Source of the DNA: an uncultured Gilliamella sp.
GTDB lineage: Bacteria; Pseudomonadota; Gammaproteobacteria; Enterobacterales; Orbaceae
Direction of reading: 5' to 3'
Length of the DNA: 64,000 nucleotides
Assembly (NCBI GenBank): GCA_946482005.1
Contig: CAMLPV010000005.1
Span: 85,995-149,994 of the forward strand
Below the pieces are notes generated by a model. That model was not told the DNA's origin, ran no database searches, and saw only the letters and a list, made by a program, of their open reading frames with translations. Shown piece after piece: positions 40,805-49,148 of this stretch (the first letter of the stretch is position 1; the number at the start of each line of letters is the position of its first letter). A program made the translations under genes and the position numbers.

Positions 40805-41017
40805 GTATCAGGAGAATCTTTTAAAGGTTTGGTTAAAGATATTAAAGAAAGTGACTTGGTAGAACCCAATCTTTAAACGAAGTTATTGTTATTGGCAAAC
40901 GATTATTATTAATAGACATCATGGATCTGCTAAGGCAAAATTAGTTAGGATATAGAATATGTCTATAATTTTGATCAAACCATAAGTAGAGAAAACGTAG
41001 CTCAACTTTTTATTTGA
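40805..41017 (+). pseudogene. Remnant of a ParB-like toxin C-terminal domain
   Basis: Three frames together spell a degraded domain: SGESFKGLVKDIKESDLVEP (40808-40867), then VIVIGKRLLLI (about 40883-40912), then RHHGSAKAKLVRI with EYVYNFDQTISRENVAQLF (about 40913-41014). Frameshifts separate them. The order 'GxSFxxLxxDIxxxGxxEP, hydrophobic strand with GK, HH-containing loop, KL helix' is the pattern of ParB-like/sulfiredoxin-fold nuclease domains at the C-termini of polymorphic toxins, as I remember it. It ends 28 bases before the next gene, the spacing typical of a toxin and its immunity gene. No N-terminal delivery region is present. Confidence 0.5.
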
Positions 41018-41045
41018 ATTATAAAAACTAAAATAGGTAATAAAA

Positions 41046-41435
41046 ATGTATGAAAAAATACTTGAATATGTTGAGTTACAGAAAAAGATAACAACTGAAT
41101 TTAAAAGATTAAATGCAAATTGTTTAGATTTCAGCTATTTATTAGATTTTCCAAAAAAAGGAAAATTTTGTTTAAATAGTGAAGAATGGAGTTTTGTTAA
41201 ACATGGTTCAGGTTTTAGGTTTATACGCATAGCTCCTTTACCTCGTATAATTATCCATCCTCATGTTTTTCCTTTTGCCTACAAAATAGTTGATGCTTGG
41301 CGATTACTACAATTCTGGCAATCGCAGACAGGAGATATCTATGATGAACATGTGATAAGAGATCAATTAGAAACACTATTTTTAGATAAAATGTTAGAAA
41401 AAATAAATCTTAATCAATATCAGATTAAAAATTAA
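41046..41435 (+). CDS. DUF6896-like protein, candidate immunity protein
   Basis: A 129-residue soluble protein. The central block GKFCLNSEEWSFVKHGSGFRFIR with IIIHPHVFPFAYKIVDAWRLLQF resembles the DUF6896 family (glycine-containing strand, W-x-F-x-x-HG, a buried His and a DAWRL helix). Such proteins often lie next to toxin C-terminal domains. Here it follows a degraded ParB-like toxin remnant by 28 bases, so it may be an orphan immunity gene kept after the toxin died. A GGTAATAAAA ribosome-binding region precedes the ATG. Confidence 0.6.
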   Translation: MYEKILEYVELQKKITTEFKRLNANCLDFSYLLDFPKKGKFCLNSEEWSFVKHGSGFRFIRIAPLPRIIIHPHVFPFAYKIVDAWRLLQFWQSQTGDIYDEHVIRDQLETLFLDKMLEKINLNQYQIKN

Positions 41436-41662
41436 TATTGTATTAGTTTTGAATCTTTTCTCGATGACGTAACGTGAATGAGTATAATTGTTGTAACAAA
41501 TAGCGAATCAAAATTAGAGGCTAATGTTTAAAATTATGCAAATACCAACTTGAAACAAGTTGATGGTAGAACACACCAAATAGTGAAGTTATAGCTTAGT
41601 AAAATCCGATAATAGGATGATAGATCACTTATAAAACCCAATTAACTTATAGGGATATAAAA
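41436..41662. other. Short decayed interval
   Basis: No intact gene. A 20-codon open piece at about 41533-41593 (NTNLKQVDGRTHQIVKL) ends shortly before the DUF7336-like array and may be a toxin tail remnant; the similarity is too short to judge. Confidence 0.3.
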
Positions 41663-41881
41663 ATGCGAAAAGTATATTATTTGTACCATGTTCGTTATGA
41701 AGATACTGACGATGAAGATGTTAAAATAATTGGTATTTATAGTTCACGTAGGCAAGCTAAAGTAGCTATAAATAGAATGATGAAGAAACCAGGATTTATT
41801 GATTTTCCTGATGATTTCCAAATTCATGACGATGTCCTAGGTCGAGATAGTTGGGTGGACGGATTTGTTACTGGTTATTAA
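41663..41881 (+). CDS. DUF7336-like small protein, array copy 1 (type A)
   Basis: A 72-residue acidic protein starting MRKVYYLYHV. The layout, VYYLxH strand, DExDxKxIGxY strand, helix, then KPGFIDFP and GRDSWVDGF, matches small proteins now called DUF7336 (assignment from memory). First of four tandem homologues; it is most like the third copy (both have YEDTDDE, IIGIYSS, FPDxFQI and RDSWV). Function unknown; similar genes are common as immunity-like or accessory genes. GGGATATAAAA precedes the ATG. Confidence 0.75.
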   Translation: MRKVYYLYHVRYEDTDDEDVKIIGIYSSRRQAKVAINRMMKKPGFIDFPDDFQIHDDVLGRDSWVDGFVTGY

Positions 41882-41906
41882 TTGATTTATTCAGTTAAGG
41901 ATAAAT

Positions 41907-42119
41907 ATGAAAAAAGTCTATTATTTACATCATACTAGAGATAAAGGCACAGAAGATGAAGATGATAAAGCAATTGGTACTTATCATAATTATCAATTAG
42001 CAGAAGAAGCCATAAACAGACTAAAAGATAAACCGGGATTTATTGATTATCCAAATGACTTTCACATTGATGAGTATATCATTGATAAAGATTATTGGAC
42101 TGATGGTTTTAGTGATTAA
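41907..42119 (+). CDS. DUF7336-like small protein, array copy 2 (type B)
   Basis: A 70-residue paralogue starting MKKVYYLHHTRDKGT. It shares the KPGFIDYP and DYWTDGF motifs and is nearly identical to copy 4 (RLKDKPGFIDYPNDF, IDEYIIDKDYWTDGF) but clearly different from copies 1 and 3. It lies 25 bases after copy 1, with AAGGATAAAT before the ATG. Function unknown. Confidence 0.75.
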   Translation: MKKVYYLHHTRDKGTEDEDDKAIGTYHNYQLAEEAINRLKDKPGFIDYPNDFHIDEYIIDKDYWTDGFSD

Positions 42120-42184
42120 AATTTTTAGAGTGTTATTCGGTTGGTTTAGTTTTATTCTAATGTTATATATATTTGGAAATAAAA

Positions 42185-42415
42185 ATGCAAAAAGTATATT
42201 TTTTACACCATGTTCTTTATGAGGATACCGACGATGAAGTAGCTAAAATCATCGGTATTTACAGTTCATTTAAGAATTCTGAATTAGCTATGGAGAGAAC
42301 GAAGAATAAACCAGGATTTATCGATTTTCCTGATGGCTTTCAAATTCTTGAAGATGTACTCAATCGAGATAGTTGGGTGGAAGGTTTTGTAACCTATACA
42401 TATCCAATAGATTAA
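42185..42415 (+). CDS. DUF7336-like small protein, array copy 3 (type A)
   Basis: A 76-residue paralogue starting MQKVYFLHHVLYEDTDDE, close to copy 1. I chose ATG 42185 because it aligns with the other copies; the frame extends four codons to a TTG. The 65-base gap before it is the longest in the array and probably marks the join between two duplicated A-B units. The C-terminus has a short extra tail. Confidence 0.74.
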   Translation: MQKVYFLHHVLYEDTDDEVAKIIGIYSSFKNSELAMERTKNKPGFIDFPDGFQILEDVLNRDSWVEGFVTYTYPID

Positions 42416-42442
42416 ATAATATATACAACCATGAAGATGAAA

Positions 42443-42670
42443 ATGCAAAAAGTTTATTATTTACATCATACAAGAGATAAAGGCACAGCAGATGAAGATG
42501 ATAAAGAAATTGGTACCTATACTAGTTATCAATTAGCCAAAGAGGCTATAAACAGACTAAAAGATAAACCAGGTTTTATTGATTATCCAAATGACTTTTA
42601 TATTGATGAATATATCATCGATAAAGATTATTGGACCGATGGCTTTAGTTATGAAAAAGATTTGAAATAA
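42443..42670 (+). CDS. DUF7336-like small protein, array copy 4 (type B)
   Basis: A 75-residue paralogue starting MQKVYYLHHTRDKGT, close to copy 2 over the whole length, with a different C-terminal tail (YEKDLK). Two further in-frame ATGs lie four and two codons upstream (42431, 42437); alignment favours 42443. It ends the A-B-A-B array, after which about 1.1 kb is non-coding. Confidence 0.74.
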   Translation: MQKVYYLHHTRDKGTADEDDKEIGTYTSYQLAKEAINRLKDKPGFIDYPNDFYIDEYIIDKDYWTDGFSYEKDLK

Positions 42671-43653
42671 TATGTACTAACTTATTAGTCATGGGAACGA
42701 AGCAGTTGGTTAAGATTGGCTTTTATACTTTGGATCTGTTTGTATTTTAGGGTTGTAACCAGTGGTACCTAATCGTTTAATAGACTTCCGTGCCTGAGAT
42801 TAGCCGGTACCTGATTTACGTTTCGACTGTGATTTAGCCTATTCAAATTAATGTTTTTATCCATTTTCACCTTAATGAAAAACGGTTTACTAATAATCAA
42901 TTATCAATAACCCGATATAGACTCCTCAATTTTTTTATAAAACTAAGCCTCTAAATCAAATCAAAGTATCAATTATTTATAAACGCTTGCAACTAATCAG
43001 AAAATTTCATCGTTAAAGACAGATATGATATCACTGTCGGTAATATCACTAACAGCAAAGAGGTGGTGACTGTTTTGAAAATTGAAGATCCGACATCAGC
43101 AGACATCGGCCTGATACCGATACTATTTTTTATATTTTGAATTATAACTCTTAAATATATGCAGAAAATAATCATTTTTTCTTCCCTGATATGGTTATCT
43201 TTTAAAAGTAATATTTTATTAAAGTGACTAAAAACATTTTTCAATTTTAATAGGTATAATTGAGATGATTTGGTTAAGGAACGTTTATTTCCTCATATAA
43301 TTCAAAAATGTTAATACAAATTTTCACTAAAAAACTATACACCGAAGTTGATAAATTCAATGTGAGTGTATTCAAGTTTGATTTAGTTTTAATTGTTATA
43401 AAACAGTACTTTATATCTATTAGACGTTTTTTATCAATATAATAAAAATATTCATAAGTAGAATCCAGATTAGCCGGGTAGTTTAGGATTGCTATTTGAC
43501 AAAATTCTGACTTTAAAATTACTTAAAGTGAATTGGTTAGCCTTAGCTAATGCACTGGATAAATTAATACTTTTCTCATGTTTTTTCTACCATTGGTTGT
43601 TTAGTTTAAAAACCTATCACTATGTTTTGTTTGATTTCTACCAAGAAAAGGTC
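42671..43653. other. Long decayed interval
   Basis: About 980 bases without an intact gene. Fragments are open without context: about 43013-43137 (+) reads YDITVGNITNSKEVVTVLK and IEDPTSADIGLIPI, which has the look of a beta-sandwich from a surface or toxin protein, but there is no start and no family match. A 66-codon frame at 43489-43689 has poor coding character. It looks like genetic debris behind the small-gene array. Confidence 0.45.
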
Positions 43654-43687
43654 ACATTTTTTTCCAGATTAATCTGGAAAAAAATGT
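43654..43687. repeat. Perfect 34-bp palindrome upstream of the PTS regulator
   Basis: Two perfectly complementary 17-base arms (43654-43670 and 43671-43687) with no loop; the outer part is ACAT7 and the centre CCAGATT/AATCTGG. It ends 85 bases before the regulator start. It may be an operator, or a cruciform/terminator formed from A/T runs. No second copy was seen in this window. Confidence 0.85.
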
Positions 43688-43772
43688 AATCGTCTTATTT
43701 ATTTAACTATTTATACTTTTAATCATTAAGTTATGAATTTATTGCAACAACAGATCTACAAGGAGTTGAGTA

Positions 43773-45749
43773 ATGGAAAGACAGATCAAATTACTTAAAC
43801 TGCTTTTTAGCCAATCGGAATTTAAACCAGCTGTTTTTTTTAGTTCAAAATTATCAATTTCAACTAAAACTGTCTATGACGATATTGCAAAATTAAATGA
43901 GCAGCTGACTACTGTCCCGAATACGGATATTCAAATTGAAAAGTTACCTCGTAAAGGAGTGATGCTAATAGGTGAAAAAAACGATATTGCACCGATTATT
44001 AGCTATTTAGAACAGCAAAATAGTCATAGTTATTTCAATAAAAAATCACGACGGTTAAGTCCTGAATACCGTCGCTTAGATATCATCAAACGCTGTTTGC
44101 TTAAAAGCGAAACATTATCACTTGAACAGTTATCCGATGACTATTTAGTCAGTAAAACATCGTTACACAAAGATATCGAATTTATTAATCGTACTCTTGA
44201 ACAAGAAAATATCCTGTTAAATGTTACTCATAAGGGAATTTATATTGATGGTAATGAAAACCAAATTCAACGCGCGATTAAACACTTTTTATCTTTGTAT
44301 ATTCACAAACAAGATGATCATTATTTAAAGCAATTGATGAAATCTTTTATTGGCGATGACTCATATGAACAAATAACTCAATTATTATTAGACAGATTTG
44401 AATCGGTAGTTGCTCAATCTTCTGAACATTATTTATCTTCTTTACTGATTTCTATTGCCATACAACTTAAAAGATTGCGTTTAGGCTTTTCAATTCCTGA
44501 AGAAGATGATTTTTTATTTAATCATATCCGATATATGCAATCCTATTTGATTGCCTCGGAATTAGCTAAAACATTAGAAGCCAATTTTCAAGTCGGGTTT
44601 TCGACCAATGATATTAAATATCTAAGCAAATTATTTTTTGCTCATCGAATTATTGATGAAAACGCCATTGTTGATGATAGTTTTTATGAGGAAATTATTC
44701 GTAGGATCATCAAAAAAATAGGTGATATTGAGAGTGTCGATTTGTCGGCTGATAGCAAGTTGTTTCACTCATTATTGTCGCACTTTCCGGCAATGATAAC
44801 TCGGTTACAAAAACAGATTCGTATCATTAATCCACTCTTGGATGAAATAAAACAAGAATATTCAAAGTTATTTAGTGTGTTATGGTATGCACTTTCAGAC
44901 TTAGAACGTAAATTTGATATTCATTTAAATGATCATGAAATCTCATTTTTATTGATTCATTTCCAAATAGCCTTAGATAAAGCCGCTAACGCCAATAACA
45001 TTGTTATTATTTGCCAGTATGGATGTTCATCATCAAATTTAGTCTTAAATAAAGTCCGCAAACTTTTACCATCCAAGGACAATATCGAGGTATATTCTCT
45101 TGCGAAATTAAACCCGACAATGCTAAATAATGTTGATTTGATTATCACTACCCTAAATATTAACAATATCAATAAACCGATTGTCAAAATATCGTCACTA
45201 TTAAATAAACAAGATTATCAAAATATTATTCAAGCTTATGCAAACTATGTGCTAAATAAACAATCCGATTTTTCAGATAAAGGTAATTATTACCCATCAA
45301 CTGCCAAATTTATTAATGCCGATCTCATTAAATTAAATGTTGATATTCAGCATAAAAGTGACTGCCTTAATTTGCTGATAAGTAAGTTAGAAGATAAAGG
45401 TCTAGTCACTAAAAACTACCGTGACTCAGTTTTATATCGAGAAGAAATCGGTGATACTTCAATCGAAAACGGTATCGCTCTACCGCATGGCTCACCAATG
45501 TTTGTTATTAAATCGAGTATTTCAATTATGACCTTAAAACGACCAATAAAATGGGGCGTGATTGATGTCAGCATTATTATTATGGTTAGCCTTTCCGAAA
45601 ACAATATCAATAGCATTAATGACGTTTTTACCGAAATTTATGAAATTGTTTCGAATAAACAAGCAATTTCATCCTTAAAAAATCTTACCAATTTCAAACA
45701 ACTTAAACAATTTTTGGATAATCAAAGAGGAATCAAGAATGTACTTTGA
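43773..45749 (+). CDS. PRD- and PTS-domain transcriptional regulator (MtlR/ManR-like BglG-family activator)
   Basis: A 658-residue regulator with the full domain chain: HTH_11 (about 1-60), second HTH/Mga (about 85-150), two PRD domains (about 170-280 and 285-395), a GatB-like EIIB domain (about 400-490, Cys414 and Cys418 in ICQYGCSSS) and a fructose-type EIIA domain (about 510-650, His572 in GIALPHGSP). Such regulators sense sugar flux and general PTS state by phosphorylation of the PRDs and are usually encoded with the system they control. It overlaps the EIIA gene by 11 bases, so it is the first gene of the operon and probably activates it. AAGGAG lies nine bases before the ATG. Confidence 0.93.
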   Translation: MERQIKLLKLLFSQSEFKPAVFFSSKLSISTKTVYDDIAKLNEQLTTVPNTDIQIEKLPRKGVMLIGEKNDIAPIISYLEQQNSHSYFNKKSRRLSPEYRRLDIIKRCLLKSETLSLEQLSDDYLVSKTSLHKDIEFINRTLEQENILLNVTHKGIYIDGNENQIQRAIKHFLSLYIHKQDDHYLKQLMKSFIGDDSYEQITQLLLDRFESVVAQSSEHYLSSLLISIAIQLKRLRLGFSIPEEDDFLFNHIRYMQSYLIASELAKTLEANFQVGFSTNDIKYLSKLFFAHRIIDENAIVDDSFYEEIIRRIIKKIGDIESVDLSADSKLFHSLLSHFPAMITRLQKQIRIINPLLDEIKQEYSKLFSVLWYALSDLERKFDIHLNDHEISFLLIHFQIALDKAANANNIVIICQYGCSSSNLVLNKVRKLLPSKDNIEVYSLAKLNPTMLNNVDLIITTLNINNINKPIVKISSLLNKQDYQNIIQAYANYVLNKQSDFSDKGNYYPSTAKFINADLIKLNVDIQHKSDCLNLLISKLEDKGLVTKNYRDSVLYREEIGDTSIENGIALPHGSPMFVIKSSISIMTLKRPIKWGVIDVSIIIMVSLSENNINSINDVFTEIYEIVSNKQAISSLKNLTNFKQLKQFLDNQRGIKNVL

Positions 45750-46194
45750 TCAACATTTATGCCTATTTAACATTGAGGCAAAAACCAAAGAAGAGATCTT
45801 AACCACAATGGCACAAATGTTATTGTCACATGGCATTGTTAAACAAGATTATTTAACCGGGATTTTAACAAGGGAACAACAATATCCAACCGGTTTATTA
45901 ATTAATTCAATTGGTTTTGCAATTCCACACACCGATTCCACCAAAGTGAATCAATCACAAATTTGCTTTGCCTCGTTAAAGAACCCCGTCATTTTTTCAG
46001 GTATGACTGATGATAAAGAACAGATACCGGTCAAATTCATTTTCATGTTAGCAATGAAAGAGCCTCATGAACAAGTTGAGAATTTACAAAATTTAATCGG
46101 CTTATTTCAAAATGAGGAGCAAATAAAATTATTAGAACAGTGTCAATCAATTAACCAATTTATCTCTATTTTAAATAGCGCAGGCGTTAAATAG
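45739..46194 (+). CDS. PTS galactitol-type EIIA component
   Basis: A 151-residue EIIA. The phosphorylated histidine is His64 in GFAIPHTDST. It resembles GatA/SgcA-type proteins (about 150 residues, ILTREQQYPTGL before the His). It overlaps the end of the regulator, whose own EIIA domain is more distant. It passes phosphate from HPr to the EIIB encoded at 47576. Confidence 0.9.
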   Translation: MYFDQHLCLFNIEAKTKEEILTTMAQMLLSHGIVKQDYLTGILTREQQYPTGLLINSIGFAIPHTDSTKVNQSQICFASLKNPVIFSGMTDDKEQIPVKFIFMLAMKEPHEQVENLQNLIGLFQNEEQIKLLEQCQSINQFISILNSAGVK

Positions 46195-46223
46195 GCTAGA
46201 TTATTTTTATCAAGGAGTTACAA

Positions 46224-47561
46224 ATGGATAGTGTCATTAATATTTTTCAATGGCTAATAAATTTAGGTGGGGTAGTGTTTTTACCTATCATCATTTTTAT
46301 TATCGCTCTGTTTTTTCGAGTTAGCGTTTCCAAAGCGATGATGTCAGGTATTACCGTCGGTATCGGTATTGTCGGTCTCGGTTTAGTTATTGGTTTATTA
46401 TCTGATACGTTAGGTGTTGCCATCCAAAAAATGGGTGAACAATACGGAATGTCATTAAGTATCATGGATATTGGTTGTGGAGTAGGAGGGCCATTAGCAT
46501 TCTCTACTACCTTAGGTTTATTACTGATTCCTGTTTCATTAATTATCAACTTTTTATTTATCTCACTTGGTTGGACTCGAACTTTAAATGTCGATATCTG
46601 GAACTTCTGGTTTGCTATCTTCCTCGGTTTAGTGGCATATTCAGTAACAGGTGAATATTGGGTGGGTATTATTGGTTGTATCACTGCGGTAATGTTGCAG
46701 TGGTTTTTAGCTGATCTATTACAAAAACCAATTAGTTCATTCTTTGGATATCCGGGGATTGCCGTTACTCACCTTATGGCGTTATCAGGAGCAATTGTCG
46801 CCATACCGTTAAATTGGCTATTTGATCGTATTCCTGGTTTAAATAAATTAAATGCCGATTCAGAAACCTTAACCAAACGATTTGGGATTTTTGGTGATAC
46901 CGTGGTAATTGGTTTAATCATCGGTATTGTCGTTGGTATCTTAGCCAATTACGATGTTCCACAAGTTGGTAAATTAGCGATTTCAACTGCGGCAATCATG
47001 AAAATCATGCCGAAAATGGTTGCTATGTTTATGGAAGGTTTACTGCCAGTTGCTGATGCTGCACGTGAATTTACCAGTAAAAAACTCAATGGTAAACAAG
47101 TTAACATCGGTATGGATGCGGCGTTAACCGTTGGTCATCCTGCGGTAATGGCAACTGCACTTATTATGGTGCCAGTATCACTATTATTAGCCTTAATTTT
47201 ACCGGGCAACAAAGTGCTACCTTTTGGTGATTTAGCATTCTATGCCTTTGGCATCTGCTTAATGGTACCATTTTTCAAAGGGAATATTATCCGTTCAATT
47301 TTAGGTGGCACCATCTATTTGGTCGTCTGCTTATATATGGCAACATGGCTTGCTCCAGTTATTACTGATGTATTCCATTTGGCTAATTACGATGTGGGTA
47401 CTGCTGGGATTGTTACCGTAATCCTATGTGGATTATGGCCGGTAACCTTATTTGTACTGTTATTAACTCACCTTGGTTTTATTGGTTTAATTGGTTTGGC
47501 GCTGGTCATTCTTTGCTTGCTTATCTATATCAACAAAATCAAAAAAATTGAAATGTATTAA
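46224..47561 (+). CDS. PTS galactitol-type EIIC transporter
   Basis: A 445-residue polytopic membrane protein of the Gat family (EIIC-GatC). Visible blocks include GGVVFLPIIIFIIALFFRV in part, the MDIGCGVGGPLAFSTTLGL stretch and the conserved NIGMDAALTVGHPAVMATALI segment, which forms part of the sugar site. Relatives carry galactitol, arabitol, xylitol or similar polyols, so a polyol or an uncommon sugar is likely. AAGGAG lies before the ATG. Confidence 0.93.
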   Translation: MDSVINIFQWLINLGGVVFLPIIIFIIALFFRVSVSKAMMSGITVGIGIVGLGLVIGLLSDTLGVAIQKMGEQYGMSLSIMDIGCGVGGPLAFSTTLGLLLIPVSLIINFLFISLGWTRTLNVDIWNFWFAIFLGLVAYSVTGEYWVGIIGCITAVMLQWFLADLLQKPISSFFGYPGIAVTHLMALSGAIVAIPLNWLFDRIPGLNKLNADSETLTKRFGIFGDTVVIGLIIGIVVGILANYDVPQVGKLAISTAAIMKIMPKMVAMFMEGLLPVADAAREFTSKKLNGKQVNIGMDAALTVGHPAVMATALIMVPVSLLLALILPGNKVLPFGDLAFYAFGICLMVPFFKGNIIRSILGGTIYLVVCLYMATWLAPVITDVFHLANYDVGTAGIVTVILCGLWPVTLFVLLLTHLGFIGLIGLALVILCLLIYINKIKKIEMY

Positions 47562-47575
47562 AAGGACATAATCAT

Positions 47576-47860
47576 ATGAAAAATTTACTTATCATGTGTG
47601 GCGCAGGGCATGCAACTTCAACTATCGCAGTAAGCAAAGTGAATAAATGGCTTAGTGATGAAAAATTAACAGATCAGGTAAAAATTTATCAATCTAAGAT
47701 TGCTGATGAGCTTAACAAAATTGACTCTTATGACGTGGTGGTTAGTACCACTATTGTACCAGACTCAATTAAAGCTAAAGTGATCAATGGATTACCATTA
47801 CTTACTGGTGTGGGTTTAAATGAATTTTTTGCTGAATTGAAAAAACGTTTAGCCCTCTAG
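47576..47860 (+). CDS. PTS galactitol-type EIIB component
   Basis: A 94-residue EIIB. The phosphorylated residue is Cys8 in MCGAGHATST, the P-loop signature of lactose/galactitol-type EIIB. It starts 14 bases after the EIIC stop with AAAGGA, completing the A-C-B set. Confidence 0.93.
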   Translation: MKNLLIMCGAGHATSTIAVSKVNKWLSDEKLTDQVKIYQSKIADELNKIDSYDVVVSTTIVPDSIKAKVINGLPLLTGVGLNEFFAELKKRLAL

Positions 47861-47956
47861 TTAAAAAACATCATTAATTATTTATAAAATTGCCTCATTT
47901 ACCTTAATGTATTTCAACAAGAGCGTAAATGAGGTAGTAATAAGGAATAAAGCGAT

Positions 47957-48472
47957 ATGAACATTATGCATCATGCTATCGAAATTAACACCGTGGCTGG
48001 CAGGCACTCTTATCATGACATTACCGATCAATTAAGACAATTTGTTAAACAGTCTAATATTCAGAATGGTCAATTAACTATCGCCACTACTCATACTACT
48101 TGCTCACTATTTTTTGAAGAATGTATGCACGATACCAACTTTTTTGGTGATGAATTTCTGCAAGTGGATATCAACAACACATTAGAAAAAATTGCTCCAC
48201 GTATGACCAGCGAAAATCAGTATAACTCTCCCGGTCCAAAACATGTGGAATTTGGTTTAAGTCTTAGTGACCCTAATTATCCCGCAGAAAAGTGGGTCAT
48301 GTTAAATACTGATGCTCATATCAAATCATCACTGTTTGGCCATTTTTCAATCGTACTAATCATCAAAGATGGTCAGCCATTGTTAGGGCAGTTAGGACGA
48401 ATTTATTTTGTCGATTGGGACGCACTACGTGAAAGAACACGTAATGTTAATTTTATGCTGATGGGTTGTTAA
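47957..48472 (+). CDS. yjbQ: YjbQ/UPF0047 family protein
   Basis: A 171-residue protein of the YjbQ family: THTTCSLFFEECMHD near the middle, and the C-terminal LGQLGRIYFVDWDALRERTRN. The family forms beta-sandwich trimers; weak thiamine-phosphate synthase activity has been reported for some, and the physiological role is unclear. Its presence inside a sugar operon, between a PTS and two sugar-phosphate isomerases, is a recurrent association I recall from other bacteria. It lies 96 bases after EIIB, with AAGGAATAAAG before the start. Confidence 0.88.
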   Translation: MNIMHHAIEINTVAGRHSYHDITDQLRQFVKQSNIQNGQLTIATTHTTCSLFFEECMHDTNFFGDEFLQVDINNTLEKIAPRMTSENQYNSPGPKHVEFGLSLSDPNYPAEKWVMLNTDAHIKSSLFGHFSIVLIIKDGQPLLGQLGRIYFVDWDALRERTRNVNFMLMGC

Positions 48473-48487
48473 TCAAGGGGGATAATT

Positions 48488-49138
48488 ATGATACTCTCTC
48501 CATCGCTATACAATTCTGATCTTTATCAGATCAAAGAAACTCTTGAAAATCTGCAAACGTTAGGTATTGGTCAACTACATATTGATGTAATGGATAATCA
48601 TTATGTACCCAATCTAGGTTTTAATGCCAGCTTTGTTAAAAATCTAAAAACACATACCGATTTTATTTTAGATTGTCATCTAATGGTTGAAAGACCGGAG
48701 TTAGCCGTAGCTGATTTTATCGATGCTAAAGCTGATATTATTACCTTTCATTATGAAGCAACAGCTCATCATTCATATATTATTAATAAAATCAAAAATA
48801 GTAATATTAAAGTCGGTATCGCCATCAATCCGTGTACACCAGTTGAAAATCTAAAACTGTTATTATCTCAGGTGGATCTGGTTTTAGTCATGACCGTCAA
48901 TCCAGGCCAAAAAAATGAAAGTTTTTTACCTTTTACGCTACAAAAGATAGAACAATTAAAAAGTGCCAAACAAACTGGTAATTATCATTATGATATTCAA
49001 GTTGATGGCAATATTACTGATCAAAACATATCTTTATGTATTACCGCTGGCGCCAATAGTATCGTATCGGGTGGCTTTATCTTTAACAATAATGCGCTGG
49101 AAAGCAATATCCAAAGTCTAAAAGCAGCAATCAAATAG
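48488..49138 (+). CDS. Ribulose-phosphate 3-epimerase family protein (pentulose/hexulose-phosphate epimerase)
   Basis: A 216-residue TIM barrel of the Rpe family. It has LHIDVMDNHYVPNLGF (metal-binding His and Asp), DCHLMV, VLVMTVNPGQ and QVDGNIT, which together form the active site. The sequence is closer in style to SgcE/AlsE (allulose-6-phosphate 3-epimerase type) than to the housekeeping Rpe. It sits 15 bases after yjbQ and 10 before the hexuloisomerase, so it acts on a phosphorylated product of the PTS. Confidence 0.87.
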   Translation: MILSPSLYNSDLYQIKETLENLQTLGIGQLHIDVMDNHYVPNLGFNASFVKNLKTHTDFILDCHLMVERPELAVADFIDAKADIITFHYEATAHHSYIINKIKNSNIKVGIAINPCTPVENLKLLLSQVDLVLVMTVNPGQKNESFLPFTLQKIEQLKSAKQTGNYHYDIQVDGNITDQNISLCITAGANSIVSGGFIFNNNALESNIQSLKAAIK

Positions 49139-49148
49139 GAGCATCATA

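Noticed and set aside
41663..42670. Repeated blocks that could suggest a CRISPR-like or VNTR array
   Set aside because: The repeats are in-frame protein-coding paralogues with 200-250 base spacing, not short direct repeats with unique spacers.
43489..43689. 66-codon open frame on the + strand
   Set aside because: Poor composition, crosses the 34-bp palindrome, no ribosome-binding site and no similarity that I recognise.
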